Source: Bradyrhizobium sp. C9 (GTDB lineage Bacteria > Pseudomonadota > Alphaproteobacteria > Rhizobiales > Xanthobacteraceae). Taken from it: a DNA stretch of 61,838 nt. Numbering within the stretch: position 1 is the stretch's first letter; the number at the start of each line of letters is the position of its first letter. The stretch is taken from contig NZ_NWTG01000036.1 of the NCBI RefSeq assembly GCF_002532045.1, positions 1 to 61,838 on the forward strand, read 5' to 3'. The translations under genes and the position numbers were made by a program. Positions 17,261 to 24,760 of this stretch are shown here, piece after piece. The notes beneath the pieces are model-generated. The model was not told where the DNA came from and did no database searches. It saw only the letters and a list, made by a program, of their open reading frames with translations.

Positions 17261-18115
17261 ATGAGCTACGAACACATCACGTGCGACGTCGACGGCTCGC
17301 TGATGATCGTCACGCTCAATCGGCCCGACAAGCTCAATGCCTACACCGGCACCATGGGCGCGGAGATTGCGGACGCGTTTCAGCGCGCTGATGCGGACGA
17401 CAGCGTCCGCGCGATCATCGTCACCGGCGCGGGTCGCGCGTTCTGCGCCGGCGCCGACGTCTCCGGCGGCGCCAAGAGCTTCGACACATCGGGCAGCCAC
17501 GGCGCCGGCGTGTTCGCAAGCGCCGGCCAGCGCAGCGGCCGCTTCGTCGAAGCGATCTTCAACTGCCGAAAGCCCTCGATCGCTGCGATCAACGGCGCTG
17601 CAGTCGGCGTCGGCATCACCATGACCTTGCCGATGGATATCCGCATCGCCGCTCGCGGCGCCAAGATCGGCTTCATCTTCGCGCGCCGCGGGCTGGTGCC
17701 GGAGGCCGGCAGCGCGTGGTTCTTGCCGAAGCTCGTCGGCCTGCCGCAGTCGCTGCGCTGGTGCCTCTCCGGCCGCACCTTCGACGCGGACGAGGCGCTG
17801 GCGGGCGGCCTCGTCAGCGAGGTGGTCGAGCCGGATGTCCTGCTCGAGCGGGCGCGGCAGATCGCCCACGAGATGACGGCGGAGACCTCCGCCGTGTCGG
17901 TCGCACTGACCCGCCAGATGCTCTGGCGCTTCGCCGGCGCGCCTGATCCGTTCGAACTGCTCGCGATCGACAAACCGATGTCGGTCGAGCGCGGCGGCCA
18001 CGCCGACGTGCGCGAGGGCGTGCAGTCCTTCATCGAGAAGCGGAAACCGGCCTTTCCGGGCAAGGTCTCGCAGGACATGCCGAGCCAGTATCCGTGGTGG
18101 ACACCCGCAAAATGA
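17261..18115 (+). CDS. Enoyl-CoA hydratase/isomerase family protein
   Basis: A 284-residue crotonase with oxyanion loops GRAFCAGADVSGG and NGAAVGVGITMTLP and a catalytic-region Glu in GLVPEAGSAWFLP. The start follows GGGGAGG. It lies 45 bp after the GGT-like gene on the same strand, so the two may be co-transcribed. The likely substrate is a short or medium enoyl-CoA. The C-terminal tail after KRKPAFPGK is longer than usual. Confidence 0.88.
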   Translation: MSYEHITCDVDGSLMIVTLNRPDKLNAYTGTMGAEIADAFQRADADDSVRAIIVTGAGRAFCAGADVSGGAKSFDTSGSHGAGVFASAGQRSGRFVEAIFNCRKPSIAAINGAAVGVGITMTLPMDIRIAARGAKIGFIFARRGLVPEAGSAWFLPKLVGLPQSLRWCLSGRTFDADEALAGGLVSEVVEPDVLLERARQIAHEMTAETSAVSVALTRQMLWRFAGAPDPFELLAIDKPMSVERGGHADVREGVQSFIEKRKPAFPGKVSQDMPSQYPWWTPAK

Positions 18116-18211
18116 CGCGGAATCGCGGCGCGGAGACCGTCGTGCTGTGAGCCGGCCGCTGCACTGCCTTCGCAGCATGACAGTGATAGAGACGAGGACG
18201 ATATCTCCCAA

Positions 18212-18337
18212 TCGTCGTCCTGGCGAAAGCCAGGACCCATAACCACCGCGTTCGGTGATGAACGGGATAGCGGCCCCAGCGTCGTGCAACGATTGAGATT
18301 TGGGGTAATGGGTCCCGCCCTTCGCCGGGACGACGAT
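18212..18337. repeat. Dispersed Bradyrhizobium-type hairpin repeat, copy 1
   Basis: The ends are complementary (CGTCGTCCTGGCGAAAGCC... and ...TTCGCCGGGACGACG), with ACCCATAACCAC and TGGGTCC blocks inside. A second, diverged copy is at 24602-24729. It fills most of the gene-free stretch 18116-18475, and nothing else was recognised there. Confidence 0.7.
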
Positions 18338-18475
18338 GAGGATGGTTCTCGACCAAGTTGTTACACCACGCGGTGTCATCACCCGCGCATGCAGTGATTG
18401 ACGTTTTCGCGATGGCGCGCCGAGGGACATTGCGGGACGCAAACGGGCTGATACATTTCGCAGCGACAACGGACG

Positions 18476-18880
18476 ATGGTGACCGGCTTGAAAGATACAA
18501 GTGCAGACGTGCCGCCCGGCGCGCAGCTGCTTGGACGCGAGTGGCTCGGCTTCGACGGCGAAATTGCCTCGATCCGCTTCGTGGCGCAGCCGCAATTCAC
18601 CAACCGGCACGGAACGATCCAGGGGGGCTTCCTCGCGGCGATGCTCGATTCGGCCACGGGTCTCGGCGCCCTTGCTGCGCTCCCGTCAACCAAGACAGTG
18701 GTGACCAGAACCCTCACCACACGGTTTCTCAAGCCGGCGCGCGTCGGTCCGATCACGGCCAAGGCCAAGATCGTCTCGCAGACCGAACGCGACATGATCG
18801 TCGAGGCCGATCTGATCGACGCCGACAATGTGACGGTTGCCAGCGCCACGGCCGAATTGCGGATTCTGGACAAGCGATAG
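18476..18880 (+). CDS. PaaI-type hotdog thioesterase
   Basis: A 134-residue single-domain hotdog-fold protein. The conserved NRHGTIQGGFLAAMLDSATG segment holds the HG-x3-G-x6-D pattern of PaaI-like acyl-CoA thioesterases. It is expected to hydrolyse acyl-CoA or aryl-CoA in the cytoplasm. It ends 2 bp before the next gene, so the two form an operon. The start ATG-GTG pair leaves the first residue slightly uncertain. Confidence 0.85.
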   Translation: MVTGLKDTSADVPPGAQLLGREWLGFDGEIASIRFVAQPQFTNRHGTIQGGFLAAMLDSATGLGALAALPSTKTVVTRTLTTRFLKPARVGPITAKAKIVSQTERDMIVEADLIDADNVTVASATAELRILDKR

Positions 18881-18882
18881 CC

Positions 18883-19872
18883 ATGCGTTGTGCTCCCTTC
18901 GTGTTGTCAGCCCTGTTGTTGCTTGCGGTCTCTGCGGCGCACGCAGCCGGACTACGGCACTTCGACGTTCCCGCCGATCCCGACGGGCCTGCGATCAGAG
19001 GGGTGGCCTGGCACCCCTGCGCCGAGCCCTCGCACGAGATCGATGCCCGCGGCGGCCGAACGTTCTTCGGCACCAACGACTGCGCTATCGTGGGAGACAA
19101 GCTGCCGCTGATCGTGATCTCGCATGGCCGGCGCGGTTGGCTCGGCGGCCACCATGATACGGCCGCAGCGCTGGCGGATGCCGGTTTCATCGTCGTGTCG
19201 ATCAATCATCCGACCGATACCGAGCGCGACACCAGCGGCACCGACAGCCTTGCCCTCATGGTCGAGCGGCCCGCCGACATCAAGCGCGCGATCGACTACG
19301 CGCTTCAAGGCTGGCCCGATGCGGCTCACATCGATGCCGAACGCATCGGTCTCTACGGCTTCTCCTGGGGCGGCTATACGGGCCTCGCGGCGATCGGCGG
19401 TGAGCCCGATCTCCGCAAGGGCCTGCCGAACTGCCAGACGTCGAGCTTGCGGGCCTGCAAGGAGCTCGAGAGCGGAGAAAAGCCGAGCGGACCGGTCGTC
19501 CACGATCCGCGGATCAAGGCCGCGATCATCGTCGATCCCTTTCCTGTGCTGTTCTTTGCGGCGGAGAATTTGAAAGCCGTGACGATCCCGATTCAATTGT
19601 GGAGCTCCGACCCCGCGCAGAATGGCGACGGTCTGTCCGGGTGCTGTGCGGCCGCGATCAACGACAGGCTTCCGTCCAGACCGGACTTTCACCTGGTGAA
19701 GGATGCCAAGCACTTCTCCTTCCTCGCGACCTGCACACCGGCGGAGACAGCCAAGATGCCTGCCATCTGCACCGACGCGCCGGGCTTCGATCGCCTCGCC
19801 TTTCATCAGCGCTTCCACGCCGCGGCCATCGCGTTCTTCAAAACGCAGCTTGGCGAGGCCGGGACACGATAG
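18883..19872 (+). CDS. Secreted alpha/beta hydrolase (dienelactone hydrolase/PAF-AH-like)
   Basis: A 329-residue protein with a clear export signal (MRCAPFVLSALLLLAVSAAHA). LIVISHGRRGW carries the oxyanion strand, GFSWGGYTG the nucleophile serine and KDAKHFSFL the catalytic histidine. Six or more cysteines in the mature part (for example NCQTSSLRACK and GCCAA) fit a periplasmic, disulfide-bonded enzyme. It is translated directly after the thioesterase gene. Substrate unknown. Confidence 0.85.
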   Translation: MRCAPFVLSALLLLAVSAAHAAGLRHFDVPADPDGPAIRGVAWHPCAEPSHEIDARGGRTFFGTNDCAIVGDKLPLIVISHGRRGWLGGHHDTAAALADAGFIVVSINHPTDTERDTSGTDSLALMVERPADIKRAIDYALQGWPDAAHIDAERIGLYGFSWGGYTGLAAIGGEPDLRKGLPNCQTSSLRACKELESGEKPSGPVVHDPRIKAAIIVDPFPVLFFAAENLKAVTIPIQLWSSDPAQNGDGLSGCCAAAINDRLPSRPDFHLVKDAKHFSFLATCTPAETAKMPAICTDAPGFDRLAFHQRFHAAAIAFFKTQLGEAGTR

Positions 19873-19878
19873 CGGCAG

Positions 19879-21171
19879 CTACACCCCGAGCTTGTCCCGC
19901 ACCCGGCCGGTCAGCACCGCCGTGGTGACGCCGACGCGCCAGAAGGCGTGCATCGGGATCGGCTTGATGCCGGTGACGGGCATGTCGATCTCGGCGTTGG
20001 CACCGCCGATCAGGCGGCGGGCGAGTTGCGCGCCCATCGCGGTCGAGAGCGCGACGCCGCGGCCGTTGCAGCCGAGCGAGATCAGCAGGTTCTCCGCGGG
20101 CGCGTGGACATGCGGATAGTGGTCGGCGGTGATCGCGAGCCGGCTGTTCCAGCCGTGGGTCCAGCTGACGCCCTTGAGCTGCGGCCACAGCCGCTCGGCA
20201 TAGCGGATCAGATAGGCGACGTCGGTCGGCTTGCTGATCCAGCGCATCGGGCCACGGCCGCCCATCAGCAACCGGTTGTGCTGGTCGATGCGATAATAGA
20301 CCGTGATATGGCCGCTCTCGTAGAGCACCGGACGGCCCGGCATGATCGAAGACGCAACCTCCTCGGAAAGCGGCGCGGTCGCCGCGATCGACGAGAACAC
20401 CGGCACGATGGTGCGGCGGAGCGCGGGCCAGAGATCATCGGTAAAGCCATTGGTCGCGAGCAGCACCTTGTCGGCATGCACGACCGCACGCGGGGTTTCG
20501 ATCCGCCAGCGGCCGCCGTCACGGCGGAGCGACAGCGCCGGTGTCTCGCCATGGACGGCGACACCTGCGCCGATCGCGGCGCGCGCCAGGCCGCGTGCGT
20601 AACTCAGCGGATGCAGGTCGCCGCCGCGCGCATCGAGCATGGCGCACAGGTACCGGTCGCTGCCGGTCATCGCGCGCATCTCGGCGGCGTTGAGCCGTTT
20701 TACCGGCATGCCGCGCCGGATGCACTGCTTCGCCGTGGTCTCGATCGCGGCCGCGCTGGCCTCATTGTAGGCGGCGCGCAGCGTGCCGTTCTGCCGCGCC
20801 TCGCAGGGAATCTGGTAGCGGCGGATCAGGTCGTGGGTGAAATTGGTGGTGCCGTAGGAGAATTCGATCATGCGGCGGCCGAGATCGGCGCCGAAATCCT
20901 GCTCGATCTGATCCGGGTCGTGCTTCAACCCCGGATTGGTCTGCCCGCCATTGTTGCCGGAGGCGCCCCAGCCCGGCTCCTGCGCCTCCAGCACGGTTGC
21001 AAGCACGCCTTGCTCGGCAAGATGCAGCGCGGTCGACAGGCCAGTGAAGCCGCCGCCGATGATCGCGACCGGCACGCTCTTGTCCGACGTCAGCGGCGGC
21101 GTCGGCGTCGCCTCCACCGCGGTGTCGGCGTAGAGGCTCGGTGGAAGAGGAAGGCGCGTGGTTGGGGTCAT
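19879..21171 (-). CDS. FAD-dependent amine/amino-acid oxidoreductase (PuuB/DadA-like)
   Basis: A 430-residue DAO-family flavoenzyme. The FAD-binding motif AIIGGGFTGLSTALHLAEQG is near residues 36-55, followed by WGASGNNGGQTNPG, which is typical of gamma-glutamylputrescine oxidase. The ATG at 21171 is preferred over the in-frame position 21228, which precedes the conserved region by too much. It oxidises a primary or secondary amine to an aldehyde or imine. It sits next to a polar amino-acid ABC transporter and an XRE-cupin regulator, so it probably consumes the imported amine. Confidence 0.85.
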   Translation of the reverse strand: MTPTTRLPLPPSLYADTAVEATPTPPLTSDKSVPVAIIGGGFTGLSTALHLAEQGVLATVLEAQEPGWGASGNNGGQTNPGLKHDPDQIEQDFGADLGRRMIEFSYGTTNFTHDLIRRYQIPCEARQNGTLRAAYNEASAAAIETTAKQCIRRGMPVKRLNAAEMRAMTGSDRYLCAMLDARGGDLHPLSYARGLARAAIGAGVAVHGETPALSLRRDGGRWRIETPRAVVHADKVLLATNGFTDDLWPALRRTIVPVFSSIAATAPLSEEVASSIMPGRPVLYESGHITVYYRIDQHNRLLMGGRGPMRWISKPTDVAYLIRYAERLWPQLKGVSWTHGWNSRLAITADHYPHVHAPAENLLISLGCNGRGVALSTAMGAQLARRLIGGANAEIDMPVTGIKPIPMHAFWRVGVTTAVLTGRVRDKLGV

Positions 21172-21230
21172 GAGATACCGGACTAACAGCAGATGATGCG
21201 GGTGCCTTGGCGCGTCCGCGGACTCCACTC

Positions 21231-21354
21231 ACCTCTCCGGCTTGCGGGGAAGGTCGGATTGCATCGCAGATGCAATCCGGGTGGGGGCTCTTTCCACGAT
21301 ACGACTCGTGGATAGACCCCCACCCCAACCCTCCCCCGCAAGCGGGACAGGGGG
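21231..21354. repeat. Intergenic palindromic repeat element
   Basis: The outer ends pair (CCGGCTTGCGGGGAAGG with CCCTCCCCCGCAAGCGGG). Inside are a perfect 10-bp-arm hairpin GGATTGCATC-gca-GATGCAATCC (21256-21278) and a second stem CCACGA-tacgac-TCGTGG (21294-21311). It fills the space between the flavoenzyme and the ABC genes. Confidence 0.65.
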
Positions 21355-21397
21355 CGGAGTGCCGATGCGGCCGCAGCTTGATCGAACAACGTCATGA

Positions 21398-22129
21398 TCA
21401 CAGCGGGTGCAGCACGCGGCGCAGGAAATCCTGGGTGCGCGGGTGCTGCGGTTGGTTGAGGACGGATTTGGCGGCGCCCTGCTCGACGATGACGCCGCCG
21501 TCGATGAACAGCACGCGGTCGGCGACGTCGCGGGCAAAGCCCATCTCGTGGGTGACGACGACCATGGTCATGCCGTCGTCGGCGAGCTTGCGCATCACCG
21601 AGAGCACCTCGCCGACCAGTTCGGGATCGAGCGCCGAGGTCGGCTCGTCGAACAGGATCGCCTTCGGCTGCATCGCCAGCGCCCGCGCGATCGCAACGCG
21701 CTGCTGCTGGCCGCCGGAAAGCTTTGGCGGATGCACCTCGGCCTTGTCGGCGAGGCCGACCTGCGCGAGCAGCGCGCGGCCGCGGGCAATCGCCGCCTCG
21801 CGCGGCTCCTTCTTCACATAGAGCGGCCCTTCGATGACGTTCTCGAGCGCGGTCCGATGCGGAAACAGGTTGAAGCGCTGGAACACCATCGAGACCTGGG
21901 TGCGGATCGCCACGATCGAGCGATTGCCTTGATCGACGCGCGCGCCCTCGACGCTGATCTCGCCGCGATCGTAGCTCTCGAGCCCGTTGATGCAGCGCAG
22001 GATGGTCGACTTGCCGGAGCCAGACGGGCCGATGATGCAAACCACCTCGCTCTTGGCGACCGAAGCCGTGATTCCCTTCAGCACCTCGACCTTGCCAAAA
22101 CTCTTGTGGACGTCGTTGAGCTCGATCAT
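21398..22129 (-). CDS. Polar amino-acid ABC transporter, ATP-binding protein
   Basis: A 243-residue ATPase with Walker A GPSGSGKST, Q-loop VFQRFNLFPH, signature LSGGQQQRVAIARAL and Walker B ILFDEPTSALDP, closely matching the GlnQ/HisP group. It starts at ATG 22129, overlapping the permease stop as ATGA. It powers uptake of the ligand bound by the protein at 22991. It is intact, unlike the permease upstream. Confidence 0.92.
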   Translation of the reverse strand: MIELNDVHKSFGKVEVLKGITASVAKSEVVCIIGPSGSGKSTILRCINGLESYDRGEISVEGARVDQGNRSIVAIRTQVSMVFQRFNLFPHRTALENVIEGPLYVKKEPREAAIARGRALLAQVGLADKAEVHPPKLSGGQQQRVAIARALAMQPKAILFDEPTSALDPELVGEVLSVMRKLADDGMTMVVVTHEMGFARDVADRVLFIDGGVIVEQGAAKSVLNQPQHPRTQDFLRRVLHPL

Positions 22130-22778
22130 TTGCGGTTCGCCTTGTTCTCGAAGTGCCGAACCAGCAGGATGAGCGGAATGCTCATGGTGAGGTACATCAG
22201 CGCCACCAGGGTGAACACGCTGGTGTTCTTGAAGGTCGACGAGGCGATCAGCTTGCCCTGCAATGCAAGCTCGGCGACCGTGATGGTGGAAGCCTGCGAA
22301 GAATCCTTCAGCATCATGATCATGATGTTGCCGTAGGGCGGCAGGATGATTCTGACCGCCTGCGGCAGCACCACGCGGCGCATGGTGAGCCACCAGCCCA
22401 TCCCGATGGTCTGCGCCGCCTCGATCTGCCCCTTGTCGATCGCCTCGATGCCGGCGCGGAAATTCTCCGCCTGATAGGCCGAATAGGCGATCCCGAGCCC
22501 GATGATCGCGGCCTGCAGCGCCGACAGCGCGATGCCGAAATCGGGCATCACGAAATAGATGTAGAACAGCAGCACGATGATCGGGATGCCGCGGATCACA
22601 TTGATCAGCGCGGCGCTGAGGCCGGTGAGGATGCGAATTCCGGACACCCGCATCAAGGCCCAGACCAGCCCGAGCACGGTCGAGAGCAGGAGCGAGCCGA
22701 CCGTGACGACGATGGTCAGCCAGACCCCTGCAACAGGATCGGCACGAACTCGACGGCGTCATGGAAGAATTTTTGCAT
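22126..22778 (-). pseudogene. Amino-acid ABC permease, single-base frameshift
   Basis: From the ATG at 22778 the product reads MQKFFHDAVEFVPILLQ and then runs into a stop (GGG TCT GGC TGA). Inserting one G in the run at 22725-22728 restores VWLTIVVTVGSLLLSTVLGL and a continuous 217-residue HisM/GlnP-type permease with the EAA loop (EAAQTIGMGWWLTMRRVVLPQ). Restored length and the family's usual length agree. Either a real one-base deletion in a homopolymer or a sequencing error would explain it. A shorter in-frame start (GTG 22677) exists but would lose the first membrane segment. Confidence 0.8.
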
Positions 22779-22818
22779 CGGCTCAAACGCATCTAGTCGC
22801 GACACACACTCGAATACT

Positions 22819-22945
22819 CTCCCCGTCATCCTGAGGTGCGAGCCTTGCGGCGCAATTGCGCCGCTGGGCGAGCCTCGAAGGATGCACGGCCCGGCCGGTG
22901 GCCGTCGCCCCTTCGAGACGCGCTACGCGCTCCTCAGGGTGACGG
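22819..22945. repeat. Dispersed hairpin repeat family 2, copy 1
   Basis: CCGTCATCCTGAGGTGCGAG at the left and CTCCTCAGGGTGACGG at the right are complementary, enclosing CTCGAAGGATGCACGGCC and CCTTCGAGACGC. A near-identical element is at 59083-59189. It occupies the space between the permease and the binding protein. Confidence 0.75.
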
Positions 22946-22990
22946 ATCACTCTTACGTAACCTGGGGCGGAATGGAGCAACACACCCGCA

Positions 22991-23758
22991 TCACGACGCG
23001 CTGGCCTTCTGGCCCCATTTCTCCAGGATCCTGGCGATCGTGCCGTTGGCCTTCAGCTTCGCCAGCGACGTGTTGATCTTGGCCAAGAGTTCGGTATCGC
23101 TCTTGCGGATGCCGATCGCAACCGTGCCGACGGTGACGGGCTTGTAGCCGTCGACCAGCCGGACATCGGCGAAATTGCCCTGCTGCAGATTGTAGGCGAG
23201 GATCGGATAATCGGCGAAGCCGGCCTTGAGACGGCCGGCATTCACGTCGCGCAGGATGTCGGGAATGGTGTCGTAGACCTTGACCTCGCTGAACAGCCCG
23301 GTCTTCTTCAGCGCGTCGACGAACGCCGTGCCGACCTGGGCGCCGACCACGGTGCCCTTCAGGTCCTCCTGCGAGGCATAGGCCTTGGTGTCCGCCTTCG
23401 GCACCACGAGGCCTTCGCCATAGGTGTAGACCGGCTCGGAGAAGTCGATCACCTCCTTGCGCGCGGCGGTGGCGAACATCGCGGCCGCGATGATGTCGAT
23501 CTTGTTCGCGGTCAGCGAGGGGATCAGCGCCGAGAACTGCATCGGCTCGATCTGCACGGAGAAGCCGGCGTCCTTGCCGATCTCGGTGGCGAGATCGACC
23601 ATGATGCCCTGGATCGAATTGGTCTTGGTGTCGAGAAAGGTGAAGGGGATGCCGGTCGGCGTCGAGCCGACCTTGAGCACCTGCTGCGCACCCGACGGTG
23701 CGCTCACGGCAAGGGCAAGCACCGCGACTGCGGCCTGAACGAGACGCTGAAACGACAT
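22991..23758 (-). CDS. Amino-acid ABC transporter, periplasmic binding protein
   Basis: A 255-residue type 3 solute-binding protein. It has a signal peptide (about 1-24, ending SAPSGAQQ), then the ligand-binding lobes with PTGIPFTFLD, TANKIDIIAAAMFATAARKE and DFSEPVYTYGEGLVV. It captures a polar amino acid or related amine. It is the first gene of a leftward group with the broken permease and ATPase, separated from them by a repeat element. The ligand is not assigned; the neighbouring flavoenzyme points to an amine or D-amino acid. Confidence 0.9.
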   Translation of the reverse strand: MSFQRLVQAAVAVLALAVSAPSGAQQVLKVGSTPTGIPFTFLDTKTNSIQGIMVDLATEIGKDAGFSVQIEPMQFSALIPSLTANKIDIIAAAMFATAARKEVIDFSEPVYTYGEGLVVPKADTKAYASQEDLKGTVVGAQVGTAFVDALKKTGLFSEVKVYDTIPDILRDVNAGRLKAGFADYPILAYNLQQGNFADVRLVDGYKPVTVGTVAIGIRKSDTELLAKINTSLAKLKANGTIARILEKWGQKASAS

Positions 23759-23841
23759 CGCACACCTCCCGAAGCTGACCTCGACGCCGCATCGCCCTGC
23801 TTTTCGAGCTAGATGTTGCGGGCGACGCCGTTCCGGCCTAT

Positions 23842-23906
23842 TTTCACCAATATGAAATTGTGGTCACGAAACCGCGGCCAATGCAAGCGGTTTTCATGCA
23901 CATGAA
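23842..23906. promoter_or_regulatory. Two inverted repeats between binding-protein gene and XRE gene
   Basis: TTTCA-ccaata-TGAAA (23842-23857) and TTCATG-ca-CATGAA (23893-23906) lie in the divergent promoter region. They are candidate operators for the XRE-cupin regulator encoded next to them. Confidence 0.4.
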
Positions 23907-23920
23907 GGAAGCGGACTGAC

Positions 23921-24586
23921 GTGAGCGGCGGCAAGAGAATGCGCAAAGGCGCGGCAGCGAAGCCCGTGACGCCACGCCGCGCGGCCAAAAGGCCCGTGAA
24001 GAAACCGGCCGAGCCGGCGATGGATCTCGCGGTCGGACGCCGCATCCGCGACCTGCGCCGCACCAAGCAGATGTCGCTGGAGGTGGTCGCCGCGCGCACC
24101 GACCTCTCGATCGGCTTCATCAGCCAGATCGAGCGTGGCCTGTCGTCGCCCTCGCTGCGCGTGCTGGCAACGCTGGCCGACGTGCTCGGCGTCGGCATCG
24201 CCGCGCTGTTCGGCGCGACGCCGCGGGATGACAACACCAATGGTGTTGTCACCCGGGAGGTGCAGCGCGCCGAGCTGAAACTGTGGCGCACCGGCATTTC
24301 AAAGCAGCTGCTCAGTCCCGCGGGCAGCGAGAGCCGACTCAATCTGTTCCTGGTGCATCTCGAGCCCGGCGGCAACACCGGCGACGAGTTCTATACCCAT
24401 GACGGCGAAGAGGCCGGCCTCGTGCTGTCAGGTGAGATGACCCTGACGGTCGACACCGAGACCTGGACGCTGAAGCAGGGCGACAGCTTCCGCTTCGCCA
24501 GCCGCCGCCCGCACCGATTCTCCAATCCAGCGCGCGATGCCAACGCGGTGGTGCTGTGGGTGAATTGCGTGACGGCGGCGGGATAA
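23921..24586 (+). CDS. XRE-family regulator with C-terminal cupin
   Basis: A 221-residue protein. It has a basic N-terminal tail, an XRE helix-turn-helix (about 36-90: MSLEVVAARTDLSIGFISQI) and a cupin_2 sensor at the C terminus (EFYTHDGEEAGLVLSGEMTL, RRPHRFSNP). The start is GTG 23921 behind GGAAG. PuuR-like proteins of this design sense amino acids, polyamines or their products. It diverges from the ABC binding-protein gene and very likely controls the uptake and oxidation genes 19879-23758. Confidence 0.9.
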   Translation: MSGGKRMRKGAAAKPVTPRRAAKRPVKKPAEPAMDLAVGRRIRDLRRTKQMSLEVVAARTDLSIGFISQIERGLSSPSLRVLATLADVLGVGIAALFGATPRDDNTNGVVTREVQRAELKLWRTGISKQLLSPAGSESRLNLFLVHLEPGGNTGDEFYTHDGEEAGLVLSGEMTLTVDTETWTLKQGDSFRFASRRPHRFSNPARDANAVVLWVNCVTAAG

Positions 24587-24601
24587 AGCCTCGCTCTCTC
24601 A

Positions 24602-24729
24602 TCCCGTCGTCCCGGCGCAGGCCGGAACCCATAACCACGAATGCGAGTTGTTGCGCGACGCTGCGGCCCCAGCCTTCTAAACAACACAACCCTGGGGCTA
24701 TGGGTCCCGGCCTGCGCCGGGACGACGAT
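24602..24729. repeat. Dispersed Bradyrhizobium-type hairpin repeat, copy 2
   Basis: CCGTCGTCCCGGCGCAGGCC at the left pairs with GGCCTGCGCCGGGACGACG at the right; ACCCATAACCAC and CTATGGGTCC are internal. It is related to the copy at 18212-18337. It lies between convergent genes and may help end both transcripts. Confidence 0.75.
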
Positions 24730-24760
24730 GATGGCTAGTCCATGATCGTATCGAGCCGCG

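Noticed and set aside
15521..18610. A 1029-codon open frame on the minus strand
   Set aside because: It lies opposite the GGT-like gene and the second crotonase, which have family motifs and ribosome sites. Its product is Arg/His/Ala-rich without any domain; long antisense frames are expected in GC-rich DNA.
21256..21278. Perfect hairpin GGATTGCATC-gca-GATGCAATCC as a terminator of the ABC genes
   Set aside because: It lies inside a larger palindromic repeat element and has no U-run on either strand.
22677..22778. Start of the permease at GTG 22677 as an intact shorter gene
   Set aside because: It would lose the first membrane segment, and a one-base insertion exactly restores the normal family length from ATG 22778, so a frameshift is the better reading.
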